From JABFRG01 sp038210445 (GTDB lineage: Bacteria; Myxococcota_A; Polyangia; Polyangiales; Polyangiaceae), in the NCBI GenBank assembly GCA_038210445.1, contig JBBQWQ010000014.1, forward strand, positions 62,001 through 126,000: DNA of 64,000 nt, read 5' to 3'. Below, one piece after another: positions 8,765 to 19,495 of the stretch (positions within the stretch are counted from its first letter, which is position 1; every line of letters starts with the position of its first letter). A program made the position numbers and the translations under genes. Under the pieces are notes generated by a model, which was not told the DNA's origin, did not search any database, and saw nothing but the letters and a program-made list of their open reading frames with translations.

Positions 8765-9349
8765 TCAGGCCTTCTTCAGGTTCTCGGCCGCGAAGTCCCA
8801 GTTGGCGAGGTTCGCCAGGAAGGTCTCGATGTACTTGGGGCGGAGGTTTCGGTAGTCGATGTAATATGCATGCTCCCACACGTCGATGGTGAGCAGCGCC
8901 TTCTGGCCGTGCTTTAGCGGAAGGTCGGCATTGCCGGTCTTGGTGACCGCCAGCTTGCCCTTGTCGGATACCAGCCAGGCCCAGCCGGAGCCGAACTGGG
9001 TGGTGGCAGCCGCGGTGAACTCTTCCTTGAACTTGGCGAAGGAGCCAAAGTCGCGGTTGATGGCCGCGAGGAGATCGCCGGTGGGCTCGCCTCCGCCATT
9101 GGGCTTCATCGAGCTCCAGTAGAACGTGTGGTTCCAGATCTGCGCGGCGTTGTTGAACACGCCGCCCTCGGAGGACAGGATGATGTCTTCCAGCGACTTG
9201 TTCGCCTCGGGCTTGCCTTCGAGCAGCTTGTTGAGGTTCGTCACGTAGGCGTTGTGGTGCTTGCCGTGGTGGAACTCGAGCGTCTCGGCCGTGATGTGGG
9301 GAGCGAGCGCATTCTTGTCGTAGGGCAATTCGGGAAGCGTAAACGCCAT
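8765..9349 (-). CDS. sodB: Superoxide dismutase, iron type
   Basis: This 194-residue cytoplasmic enzyme dismutates superoxide to hydrogen peroxide and oxygen. The Fe/Mn SOD landmarks are all present: HHGKHHNAYV with the first metal His, WNHTFYW with the second, GSGWAWLV, and DVWEHAYYIDY carrying the Asp and last His ligands. The segment NNAAQIWNHTFYW, with Gln before the Trp, is the form seen in iron-dependent SodB rather than Mn enzymes. Length matches the family. A strong AAAGGAG stands 7-8 nt before the ATG. The gene stands alone, with its own terminator. Confidence 0.95.
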   Translation of the reverse strand: MAFTLPELPYDKNALAPHITAETLEFHHGKHHNAYVTNLNKLLEGKPEANKSLEDIILSSEGGVFNNAAQIWNHTFYWSSMKPNGGGEPTGDLLAAINRDFGSFAKFKEEFTAAATTQFGSGWAWLVSDKGKLAVTKTGNADLPLKHGQKALLTIDVWEHAYYIDYRNLRPKYIETFLANLANWDFAAENLKKA

Positions 9350-9521
9350 GGAGAGTCTCCTTTGGATTCGGTAGGGCGGCGAAGCATAGGCATCTCGGCC
9401 GCGGTTGGAAAGAGGCGAGCGGACGGGCTCACCCGCAGACTGTGGGTTCCGATGACCGCCCGGGCGGTCGGGGGTCGCGCGCGGCGCGCCGGCGCCGCAT
9501 TCTACCTGTCGCTCCGTAGCG

Positions 9522-11132
<1,611 letters not shown>

Positions 11133-11256
11133 GTTAGCCCGCCGAGAATAGGCGCCGCGCCCGCATCGAGCAATCGGCTTCGCGCAGGTCGCCCGATTCT
11201 GCACACCGGATGTGTGCCGCCGCCGCCCCGCATGTGCGACAATTCCGCCCGCCTGA

Positions 11257-12165
11257 ATGCTGCAGTACGATCGTCACAATTGGGTCCGGCACCTCTTCAC
11301 CTTGAAGGGCTCCGTGCTGCCCAGCGTGACGCCGCGCATCCTGGTTTTTGCCGCTTTTTCGCTGCCGGTGGTGGCCGCTCACAAGTTGGGTTGGGCGCCC
11401 ACCATTCCCCCGACCATTCACGCGGTGTTGGGAACAGTGCTGGGCCTCATGCTCGCCTTTCGCACCAACAGCGCCTACGACCGCTGGTGGGAAGGGCGCC
11501 GCGCATGGGGCACCATCACCAACCGCGCGCGCGATCTCGCGCGGCAAGGGGCCACCTTCTTCGAGGCCCGCGAGCTGGTGGTGCGCAACGCCAAGCTCCT
11601 GGCTACCTTTGCCCACGCCGCCAAGCGGCAGCTGTGGCGTGAGCGCGACGTGCCCGAGCTTTTGACCCTGCTCGGCGATCTCGAGGCGCGCGCAATGATG
11701 CACCCTCCAGGGCCCGCGCAGCGGCTGCTCCTGGCGCTCGGCGAGCAGTACCAGGCCACCAAGAAGAACGGCCAGATGAGCGAGTACGAGTATCAGCTCA
11801 TGGACCGCAATCTCACCGAGCTGCACGACCAGCTGGGGGTGTGTCAGCGTATCCAGAAGACGCCGATTCCCTTCGCCTACGTGGTGCACCTGAGGCGCTT
11901 TTTGCTGGTCTACAACATCACGTTGCCCTTCGCCCTGGTGGGCGACCTGGGCTACGGCACGCCGCTCGTCATGGTGGCCATTGGCTACGCCATGTTTGGC
12001 GTGGAAGAGATCGGCGTTCGCATCGAAGATCCGTTCCTGCCTTCGCCCAACGACATCGACCTCGAGCGGGTGGCCCGCACCATCGAGCGTGACGTGATGG
12101 CCATTGCGGGCACCGTGGCATCGGTGCCCGAGTCGGCGGTACCGGCGCACCTGGCGCCTGAGTAG
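11257..12165 (+). CDS. Bestrophin-like (UPF0187) membrane channel family protein
   Basis: This 302-residue protein is of the bacterial bestrophin homologue family, whose studied members form pentameric ion channels in the inner membrane. Two N-terminal hydrophobic helices (around ILVFAAFSLPVVAAHKLGW and HAVLGTVLGLMLAF) are followed by the hallmark RTNSAYDRWWEGRRAWGTIT. Cytoplasmic helices come next, then the C-terminal membrane segment before GVEEIGVRIEDPFLPSPNDI, another family signature. Length matches bacterial members. It is divergent from the kinase gene and shortly upstream of the TolC gene, but nothing shows a shared function. Confidence 0.9.
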   Translation: MLQYDRHNWVRHLFTLKGSVLPSVTPRILVFAAFSLPVVAAHKLGWAPTIPPTIHAVLGTVLGLMLAFRTNSAYDRWWEGRRAWGTITNRARDLARQGATFFEARELVVRNAKLLATFAHAAKRQLWRERDVPELLTLLGDLEARAMMHPPGPAQRLLLALGEQYQATKKNGQMSEYEYQLMDRNLTELHDQLGVCQRIQKTPIPFAYVVHLRRFLLVYNITLPFALVGDLGYGTPLVMVAIGYAMFGVEEIGVRIEDPFLPSPNDIDLERVARTIERDVMAIAGTVASVPESAVPAHLAPE

Positions 12166-12283
12166 AGAGCGGTTCAACGGCCCACTGTTCGTTTGCGTAG
12201 CAGCCGCCCGCCGAGCGGAAACGTGCAGCCCTGCCGGCGACATCTTGCGCCTTGGCCCCGCGGCTCGACCTTGGGTGTGCGGT

Positions 12284-13732
12284 ATGGGTCGTGCACCGCT
12301 CTTGTGCGTGCGCCCTCTCCTCCCCGTTTGCTTCGCTCTATACGCCGCGGTCGCGCCGTTGCTCGCGCGTGCAGACGAGGAACCTTCTAAGCTCACGGCA
12401 GAATCGGCGGCCACCCGGGCCGAGCGCGCCAACGTCGACATCTCGGCGCAGCGCGCGCGCATCGAGAGCGCAGCGGCCGACCTTCAGCAAGCGCTGGTGG
12501 CGCTGTTTCCTCGCTTGCAAGTGGTGGGTAGGTATTCACGGCTCTCGCCCATCGAACCGGGCACCATCGGCTACGCGGTGGCTTCGCCCACCACGCCGCA
12601 GAACCCGGCCGCGATACCGATCGCGCCCGGCGCGCCCCTGGTGCAAGCGCCCATTCGCCTGCCCTACACCGCCGACCAGTTCTCGCTCCAGGCGGCGCTG
12701 GTGTTTCCGGTCACCGACTACGTCTTCAAGCTGTTTCAGTCGCACGCAGCGGCGCGACAGGCCCGCGACGCCTCGGAGCTGGAGCTGCGCGCCACTCGCC
12801 TGCGCGCGCGCCTGGAGGCCAAGCTTGTGTATTATGCATGGGTGCGGGCCGCGCTCATGCGCAAGGTGGTGGCGCAGTCGCTGGTGCAGTCGCAGGCCCA
12901 CGCCAAAGACGTGGAGCGAGGCGCCGGCGCGGCCACTGCGAGCCGCATCGACGTGCTCCGAGCCAGCGCGCAGGTGGCGCAAGTGGAGCAGCTGGAGGCC
13001 CAGGCCAAGAACGCCGCCGATCGCCTGTGGAACGAGCTCTCGTTCCTCATGGGCGGCTCGTCCGAAGCCGCGCCCCCGCCCCCGCCGCCGCCGGAAGAAT
13101 CGGTCGCCAGCGCGCCGGTGCGCACCGCGTCGTTCGCCGCGCTGTGGGAAGAAGCCAAGGGTCAGCGGCTGGAGCTGCAGTCGGCGTCGCTGGGCGTGAA
13201 GGCTCTGGACGGCGTGGCTTCGGCGGCCCGCGCCGGCGAATACCCGCGCATCGATCTGCAGGGCGAGCTCACCAGCGCCAACCCCAACGCGCGGTACATT
13301 CCCCAGGAAGAGCGCTGGCGCACCACCTGGTCGGTGACGGCGCAGGTCTCCTGGTCGCCCAACGAGGCGTTCTTCGCTGCCGGCACGGTGCGCGCTGCCG
13401 AAGCCAAGAGCGCCGCACTCGACGCCGATCGCCGCCGGCTCCTCGCCGCCCTACACCACGAAGTGGCGGAGGCGATGGAAGCCTCGGCCAACGCCGAGCA
13501 GGCGCTGCTCACCGCCGATCGCCGGCTCGAGGCCGCAGAAGAGGGCTACCGCGTACGCGCGCTCCTGGCCCAGACCGGCCGCTCGCACGGGTCCGATTGG
13601 GCCGACGCGGAGACCGATCGGGTTCGCGCCCGACTCGAGCAGGTGTCGGCTCGCATCGACCTGCGAACCACGCGCCTGCGCCTCGAGCACGCGGTGGGGC
13701 GCGACAAGTCGACCGCCGGCGAAGGCCGCTGA
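12284..13732 (+). CDS. TolC-family outer-membrane efflux protein
   Basis: This 482-residue outer-membrane factor forms the exit duct of tripartite efflux pumps. A signal peptide (LLPVCFALYAAVAPLLARA) precedes two repeated helical hairpin halves rich in Ala, Glu and Arg, with beta-strand-like segments around YSRLSPIEPG and YPRIDLQGELTSANPNARY. ATG 12284 is placed just before the signal peptide, without a clear Shine-Dalgarno; the frame is open further upstream over the bestrophin end. Its TGA (13730-13732) abuts the stop codon of the RND pump gene on the other strand, so pump and duct genes converge instead of forming one operon. Confidence 0.85.
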   Translation: MGRAPLLCVRPLLPVCFALYAAVAPLLARADEEPSKLTAESAATRAERANVDISAQRARIESAAADLQQALVALFPRLQVVGRYSRLSPIEPGTIGYAVASPTTPQNPAAIPIAPGAPLVQAPIRLPYTADQFSLQAALVFPVTDYVFKLFQSHAAARQARDASELELRATRLRARLEAKLVYYAWVRAALMRKVVAQSLVQSQAHAKDVERGAGAATASRIDVLRASAQVAQVEQLEAQAKNAADRLWNELSFLMGGSSEAAPPPPPPPEESVASAPVRTASFAALWEEAKGQRLELQSASLGVKALDGVASAARAGEYPRIDLQGELTSANPNARYIPQEERWRTTWSVTAQVSWSPNEAFFAAGTVRAAEAKSAALDADRRRLLAALHHEVAEAMEASANAEQALLTADRRLEAAEEGYRVRALLAQTGRSHGSDWADAETDRVRARLEQVSARIDLRTTRLRLEHAVGRDKSTAGEGR

Positions 13733-16700
13733 TCAGGTCCCGACGCGCCTTCCCGGCGCCGCCAGCGCGGTGGCGCGATCGGTGACGCGAGGGGTGAGCC
13801 GCGGGCTCATGCGCCGGGTCAGCATCGTGACGTCGGCGCCGCGCGCCTCTGTCCAGCGAATCCACCCGAGCTCCACCAGGCGACCGTAGAGCACCGGAAC
13901 CAGGAGCAGCGTGACGCCGGTGGCCACTGCGAGGCCGCCCAGCTGCGCGATGCACAGTGGCTGCCACAACGGACCGCCGTGGGCCGCCAGTGGAACCAGG
14001 CCCAGCATGGTGGCCAGCACCGTGACCAGCACCGGCCGCGCGCGATGCGTGCAGGCTTCGACCACCGCGGCGGCGAACGGAACGTGCCGTTCGCGCGCTT
14101 CTTCCAGGTACTCGAACAGCACCACGATGTGGCTGACGATGACGCCGACCAGGCTGATCATCCCCAGCGTGGCCATGAACCCGAGAGAGCTTCCGCTCAC
14201 CCACAGCGAAACGAGCGCCGCAGCCACGCCATACGGAATGGCCGCGAGCACCAGGAGCGCGCGCGAGGCGCTGCGGAACTGCAGCAGGAGCACCGTGAGC
14301 ACCGCCGCCAACGAGACGCCGGCCACCAGCCAGGTGTCGCCGCGCACTTTCCCCGCGTCTTCCTCCACGCCGCCCACCTCCATGACGTACCCGGGACCCA
14401 GCTCGGCTGCCAGCTTGCGCAGCTCCGGGCGCACCGCCTCCATGATCTCCGAGGGGAGCGCGTGGGACACCGGCAAGCACGCGACGGTAATGGTCCGCTG
14501 CTGGTTGCGCCGGCGAATGATCGAGGCTTCGGCGAGCATCGGGAGCTTGGCCACGGTGGCCAGTGGAACGCGCCGATCGCCCGCGCCGGTCGTCGCGTCG
14601 TCGCCCACCGCGCTCCGGGTTCCCGCGGTGCTCCGCGCCACGATGGGTACCGAGCGCGTGGACTCCGACAGTACGCCCAGGAGCGAGCCGCGCCAGGTGT
14701 CGGCGGTTCCCCGTGCGACGCTGCCCGGCGAGATCGCAGCGGTGGCGGCTCGCGTCTCATCGAGCTCCACGCCCATGCGAAGGTTCGCGTCGCCCCAGTC
14801 GTCGCGCACCCCTCGGGCCAGCGGCACCTCGCCCAGCGCCGAAGCTACCTTGTCGGCGACGCTCCGCAATATACGTGTATCATCCCCGGATATGCGCACC
14901 TCCACCGGCATGGTGCCGCTCTTGCCGTTCTCCAGCAAGCGCACGTCGACCCGGGCGTCGGCCACCCGCGCCGAGGCCAGCCGCTGCAGCTCCTCGGCGA
15001 AGGCCACGGTGGCCCCTTCGTCTTCCAGCTCCACCACGATCTGCCCCAGGTTGGGGCGTGCATGGGTGGTCACCAGCGAGTACCAAAAGCGCGGCGCGCC
15101 GCCGCCCACGTAGCTGGTGGAGGCGCGCACCGGATACCTGGCCCCGCGTGCGCGCCAGGCTTCGCCGACCTCGTCGACCAGCGCGTCGACCTGCTCTACG
15201 ACGCCGTCGGTGGCGCCCAGGGTTGCGTCGCTCGAGAGCGCCACGTTCACCACGAAGAGGTTGGTGCGATCCCGGGGAAAGAAGCTCGATTTCATGCGCG
15301 CGAGGCCCAGCGCCCCCAGGCCCAGCACCACCAGCGAGCCCAGAAGCACGGTGTTCTTCCGCCGGAGCGCTGCACTGAGCACGCGCTCGTAGGTCTCGGC
15401 CCACATGCTGCGCTTTTTCGCCCGCGGCAGCCCCACCGAGGGAACGAGGAACGTTCGTCCCAGCAGGGGAACGAAGGTCATCGAGACAACGCGCGACGCC
15501 ACCAGTGACGCGGTCATCACCACCGGCAGCGACCACAGAAAGCGCCCCACGCTGCCGCCCACCAGTAGAAACGGCAGGTAGGCCACGATGTTGGCGGCGG
15601 TGCCGTAGAAGATGGCCCGGGCCAGCTTGCCGGGGCCGTGCCAGGCCGCGCGCTCTCGCGAGGCGCCCCCCAGCAGCTCGCGCTGGATGGCGTCGCCAGC
15701 CACCACCGGATCGTCGACGATGAGGCCCAGAGACAAGATGAGCGAGGCCACCGAGATCTGCTGGATATCCACCCGCAGGAGCGCCATGAGCACGAAGGTC
15801 GTGGCCAGCGTCAAAACGATCGAGAACGCCAACACCAGCGCGGTGCGCCAGTTGCGAAAGCCCACAATCGCCACCACCACCACCAGGAGAATCGACTCCC
15901 AGAGCGAGGTGAAGAAGAGCGCGGTCTTCTCTTTCACCTCGCGCGCCTGATCCGTGGCGCGCGCCAGGCGTACGCCTTCGGGCGCCCAGCTGCGCGCGGC
16001 GGCGAGCTCGGCGGTGAGCTGCGTGTCGAGGTTCGCCAGGCTATCGCCCTTGGGGTAAATGGCCAGCGTCACCGATCGACCGCGCCGCGTGCCGACGTCG
16101 CCCGCGAAGGTGCGCCGGTAGCTGCGCTGCCCGCGCGAGGCGTCGGGGCCTCGGGTCACCTCCGCCACGTCTCCCAGGTGAAGGTTGGCGCCGAAGGCGT
16201 CCACGCCGATGGGCGTTCGCGCCACGTCGCCCGCAGATTGCATGCGCAGCACTGGGCTCACCGCCACGTCGCGCTGCCCGAGGGCGACGCTCCCGCCGCC
16301 GCCCATGACGTTTCGAGCGGCGATCGACTGCTGGATGCGCTCCAGCGTGAGGCCGCTCCCGGCCAGGCGCGCCGGTACGTAGTCCACGAACACCGTCGGG
16401 TTGCCGCCGCCCACCGCGTGGATGCTGCCCACCGCATCGAGACGGCGCAGACGCTCCGCGGTCTTCTCGGCGGCGTCGGTGAGCGCGAGCAGACCATGGC
16501 TATCGCCGGGAAAGCTCCGCAGCCCGGCCGTGAGCGACGTCGCGTCGGTACCGAGGACGGAGGGCCACAGGTCTGTCATCGTCGCCGGCTCCGCTTTGCG
16601 CGCCGCCGCGTCGAGCCGCTGCAGGGTGGCGACGTCGTTCGCAGCGTCGACCAGCACAAAGCCGCTACCTTCTACCACCACGGCGTCGACCAGGCCTGCA

Positions 16701-17368
16701 GCGGCGGCTAGGGCCTCGAGGGTTCGTCGAAACGCCTTGGGTGCCGCCTCGCCCAGGGGATACGAAAAGAGCGCCGCGGCGCGTCCGTTTGCGCTCTTGC
16801 CGAGCCGCGCGTTCGTCACCGCGTCGCGCACCAGGCCTGCGCGCAGAGAGAGCTCTGCCACCGTGGCGGGCTCGGCGGTCACCGACAGCAGAATCGCCGC
16901 GGTGTCGCTCATGCCCCGATGCACCTCGGGCCGGGTCGCGCCCAAGGGCCAATCGGTGATGTCTCTGGCGCGCTCCGCTGCTGCGTCGAGTGCCGCGGCA
17001 ACCGCCGAGTCGGGCATATCTTCGTGCACCGTCACCGACACCATGGCGCCCCCCACCGCCGAGGTCGACTCCACCCGCTCGATGCCGTCGCCCGCCGCCA
17101 TGCGCTCTTCGAGGCGCCGGGTCACCAGCTCTTCCACCAGCGCCGAAGGCGCGCCCGGCCACGATACGGTGGCCGAGATGGTGCGCGGCTCCACGTGTGG
17201 GTCCTTGTGCTTGGGCATGTGCGCGTAGCTCACGATGCCGGCCACCATGGTGAGGAGCATCACCGCGAACCCCAGCTGCCGGTGCTGCACGAAGTACCGG
17301 GGAATCCGGAACGAGAGCGAGAGCGAGGCCGCTGGCTCCTTCGTCTCCTCGCTCCGCCGGTCGCTCAC
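13733..17368 (-). CDS. RND-family efflux transporter (inner-membrane pump)
   Basis: This 1211-residue pump has the RND layout: a first helix after FRIPRYFVQHRQLGF, a long periplasmic domain, six helices with the GLIVDDPVVAGDAIQRE segment carrying the paired Asp of the proton relay, then a second periplasmic domain and a final helix set (AVLTVLLLQFRSASRALLVL, GMISLVGVIVSHIVVLFEYL). It is somewhat longer than typical AcrB (about 1050). In most pumps the residue after the paired Asp is Ala; here it is Pro. The ATG overlaps the stop of the upstream adaptor gene by 4 bp (ATGA), showing translational coupling. The substrate is not predictable. Confidence 0.9.
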   Translation of the reverse strand: MSDRRSEETKEPAASLSLSFRIPRYFVQHRQLGFAVMLLTMVAGIVSYAHMPKHKDPHVEPRTISATVSWPGAPSALVEELVTRRLEERMAAGDGIERVESTSAVGGAMVSVTVHEDMPDSAVAAALDAAAERARDITDWPLGATRPEVHRGMSDTAAILLSVTAEPATVAELSLRAGLVRDAVTNARLGKSANGRAAALFSYPLGEAAPKAFRRTLEALAAAAGLVDAVVVEGSGFVLVDAANDVATLQRLDAAARKAEPATMTDLWPSVLGTDATSLTAGLRSFPGDSHGLLALTDAAEKTAERLRRLDAVGSIHAVGGGNPTVFVDYVPARLAGSGLTLERIQQSIAARNVMGGGGSVALGQRDVAVSPVLRMQSAGDVARTPIGVDAFGANLHLGDVAEVTRGPDASRGQRSYRRTFAGDVGTRRGRSVTLAIYPKGDSLANLDTQLTAELAAARSWAPEGVRLARATDQAREVKEKTALFFTSLWESILLVVVVAIVGFRNWRTALVLAFSIVLTLATTFVLMALLRVDIQQISVASLILSLGLIVDDPVVAGDAIQRELLGGASRERAAWHGPGKLARAIFYGTAANIVAYLPFLLVGGSVGRFLWSLPVVMTASLVASRVVSMTFVPLLGRTFLVPSVGLPRAKKRSMWAETYERVLSAALRRKNTVLLGSLVVLGLGALGLARMKSSFFPRDRTNLFVVNVALSSDATLGATDGVVEQVDALVDEVGEAWRARGARYPVRASTSYVGGGAPRFWYSLVTTHARPNLGQIVVELEDEGATVAFAEELQRLASARVADARVDVRLLENGKSGTMPVEVRISGDDTRILRSVADKVASALGEVPLARGVRDDWGDANLRMGVELDETRAATAAISPGSVARGTADTWRGSLLGVLSESTRSVPIVARSTAGTRSAVGDDATTGAGDRRVPLATVAKLPMLAEASIIRRRNQQRTITVACLPVSHALPSEIMEAVRPELRKLAAELGPGYVMEVGGVEEDAGKVRGDTWLVAGVSLAAVLTVLLLQFRSASRALLVLAAIPYGVAAALVSLWVSGSSLGFMATLGMISLVGVIVSHIVVLFEYLEEARERHVPFAAAVVEACTHRARPVLVTVLATMLGLVPLAAHGGPLWQPLCIAQLGGLAVATGVTLLLVPVLYGRLVELGWIRWTEARGADVTMLTRRMSPRLTPRVTDRATALAAPGRRVGT

Positions 17369-18456
17369 GGAAGCACCAAGACGCGCTCGCGCTCCGCCAG
17401 GAACGACGCTCCTTGCACCACCACGCGCTCGCCCACCGCGAGACCCGAGAGCACCTCGACCCGGTCTTGCACCACGTTGGCCAGCCGCAGCGGCCTACGG
17501 TGCGCGCGCGTCACCCCGTTGGCTTCGTCCACCGTGAACACCGCGAGCTCGCCCTCGGCAGCGCCGCGCACCAGCGCACGCACCGGCACCGTGACCTGCG
17601 GTCGCTCGGCGCGCGCCTTGGTGAACACCACCCGAAGCGTATCGCCCGGCGAAAGCGCGTGGTCCTCGTTGGCGACCACCACCTCGACGTCGAAGAAGGG
17701 CAGGCCGCTGGCCGGAGCGGTGAGCTTGCTTACCGTTCCCGAGAGAATGGTGTTCGTTGCGCCTTCGCGCCGCACCGTCACCGTCGCGCCAACTGCGGTA
17801 CCGCTCAGGGCCTCGCGCGGCACCGGCACCACCACGCGGAGCGTGTCGTCGTCGCCCACCGAGAGCACCGGCGCGCCCGCCGCCACCAGGCCGCCTTCAT
17901 CCACCGTTCGCGCCAGCACCACGCCGTCGAAGGGCGCCGTCAGCGTGGCATCTTGGAGCGCCAGCTTGGCGCTCGAGACGCGCGCGTGCGCCGCCGAAGT
18001 TGCGCCGCTGGTCGAGAGATACCGGGCGTGCGCGGCGTTGAGCTCGGCCTTGGAGATGGCTCCGCCGTCGAATAGCGCCCGCGCCTGATCGTAGTCGGCC
18101 TTGGCCTTGGCCTGCCCGGCGCCCACCTCTGCGCCCATGCCGTTGGCTTCTGCCAGTTGGTTGCGCAGATCGCTGGCGCGCAGCGAAGCCAGCAGCGTGC
18201 CCGCCTTGACGCGATCGCCCGGTGCGAGCGCGCGACCCTCGGTAGGGTGCGCCCCGAAGCGCTCTACGTACCCAGGAAAGCGGAACGAGAGCACCGACTG
18301 CCGGCCGTAGGCCGCGACGCCTTCGAAGGTGGAGGTCGGAGCGTCGTGCGCCTGCGCAACGGTCTCCACCCGAACCGCCTGCGCCGGCGCGGGCTCGGCG
18401 CCCTGCGCGCAGCCGACGACCATGAGGGCGAGCAAGGCGAGGAGCGGGCGAAGCAT
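17365..18456 (-). CDS. RND efflux periplasmic adaptor (membrane fusion) lipoprotein
   Basis: This 363-residue adaptor links the RND pump to a TolC duct. The signal peptide ends in the lipobox LMVVGC. The barrel/hairpin/lipoyl arrangement follows: FRFPGYVERFGAHPTEG and GDRVKAGTLLASLRASDLRN, a coiled-coil hairpin at about 100-150, then TAPFDGVVLARTVDEGGLVA and the C-terminal beta-barrel and membrane-proximal domain ending VQGASFLAERERVLVLP. ATG 18456 is chosen; ATG 18480, eight codons upstream with GGAAGG nearby, is an equally fair start. It is co-transcribed with the RND gene (4-bp overlap). Confidence 0.85.
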   Translation of the reverse strand: MLRPLLALLALMVVGCAQGAEPAPAQAVRVETVAQAHDAPTSTFEGVAAYGRQSVLSFRFPGYVERFGAHPTEGRALAPGDRVKAGTLLASLRASDLRNQLAEANGMGAEVGAGQAKAKADYDQARALFDGGAISKAELNAAHARYLSTSGATSAAHARVSSAKLALQDATLTAPFDGVVLARTVDEGGLVAAGAPVLSVGDDDTLRVVVPVPREALSGTAVGATVTVRREGATNTILSGTVSKLTAPASGLPFFDVEVVVANEDHALSPGDTLRVVFTKARAERPQVTVPVRALVRGAAEGELAVFTVDEANGVTRAHRRPLRLANVVQDRVEVLSGLAVGERVVVQGASFLAERERVLVLP

Positions 18457-18785
18457 GCGGGGCCCTACTCCAAGTTCCATGCCTTCCCGCAGAGCGCCGC
18501 GAACGCGCGCGCAAGAGTGCACAGGGAACCTGTTTCGGGTTGTGTCTCTGCGAGAAAGATTCGTCGCCGCAAGACGCCGCCTCCCGCCCTCGCGAGCGGC
18601 GCGCACCCGGGCGGTACAACTCCGTCGCGGGCGTCTATGGGCTGGTTACCATGTGCCGAAACGTCCGCCAGGTTGCGCGCGCGATGTGTTGTAGGTCGGT
18701 GTACCGTGCATGCACCGCGGCTGGGGGAGCATCGGACCACCCACAGGCAAACGCTCCCACGCGAGAGTTGCCGTGAGAGCGCACG
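18457..18785. other. Intergenic, no gene seen
   Basis: About 330 bp lie between the adaptor gene start and the end of the next minus-strand gene. It presumably holds the promoter of the efflux operon. I see no convincing ORF, RNA or strong repeat in it. Confidence 0.5.
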
Positions 18786-19442
18786 TCACCTCCACGAGAG
18801 CGCGTACGTGACGTGCTCGCTGCCGTGCACTGCGACCCGCACCGAAACCTCTTGGGCGCCAGACAGCTCGGCTGCCGCGCGGAACGCGCTTGCGTACGAG
18901 AGCGCCAGGAGCGGGGCAATCACCCGCGGTGGGTACTCGAGGGTCAGCGATGCGTGCGAGGCGTCGTCGTCGGCCGGCAGGTCGAGAATCATCTCCACGC
19001 CGCCGCGGTGGAAAAGGCCCCACCGTGAGCGCGCGCCGCGGAGCATGGTGCGCGGCCCGAGCACGCGAAAAAGCAGCCGATAGAGCGGGCTGTCGAGGAG
19101 GCGCCGATTCCCTCGGTACGCGTGCTCGACGAACGCAGCGTCGTCGGCGAATGCATCGCGCGTAGCAAGAAAGAGCGCCGACGCATGCACCTCCGGCACC
19201 CAGGCGGTCACCGGCGCCGGCGCGTCGATCATCGCACGAAGGGTGGGAGGTAGGTGCGGCCGCAACGCTTCGCAGTCGATGCCCACGAGGAACTCTCGGT
19301 AAATCGATGCCTTCTGCAGGCACTCTGGGTACGAGTCGAGGCCCTGGGGGAGCCCGTCTATGTACACCTGCATCCGTGCCAGTGATGCGCCCATCGCACT
19401 CGATGGTACACGACCACGCTCCCCTCGGGTGCCGTCGTCCAT
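18786..19442 (-). CDS. Conserved hypothetical protein, possibly DUF2378/TIGR02265-like
   Basis: The product is up to 218 residues, soluble, with no signal peptide or membrane helix. The core begins MQVYIDGLPQGLDSYPECLQ and continues with WVPEVHASALFLA, SPLYRLLFRVLGPRTML, RWGLFHRGGVEMIL and VRVAVHGSEHVTYALSW. The helical N-half and strand-rich C-half with an SPLYRLLxxxLGPR segment recall the roughly 200-residue Myxococcales families of DUF2378 type, but this is from memory and uncertain. ATGs at 19442, 19394 and 19373 are all possible, none with a clear ribosome-binding site; the shortest begins at the conserved-looking core. Confidence 0.6.
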   Translation of the reverse strand: MDDGTRGERGRVPSSAMGASLARMQVYIDGLPQGLDSYPECLQKASIYREFLVGIDCEALRPHLPPTLRAMIDAPAPVTAWVPEVHASALFLATRDAFADDAAFVEHAYRGNRRLLDSPLYRLLFRVLGPRTMLRGARSRWGLFHRGGVEMILDLPADDDASHASLTLEYPPRVIAPLLALSYASAFRAAAELSGAQEVSVRVAVHGSEHVTYALSWR

Positions 19443-19495
19443 TTGGACTTTCGACGTCGGTCGACGGCGGCGCTGCGTCGGGTTAATGTGAGCGT

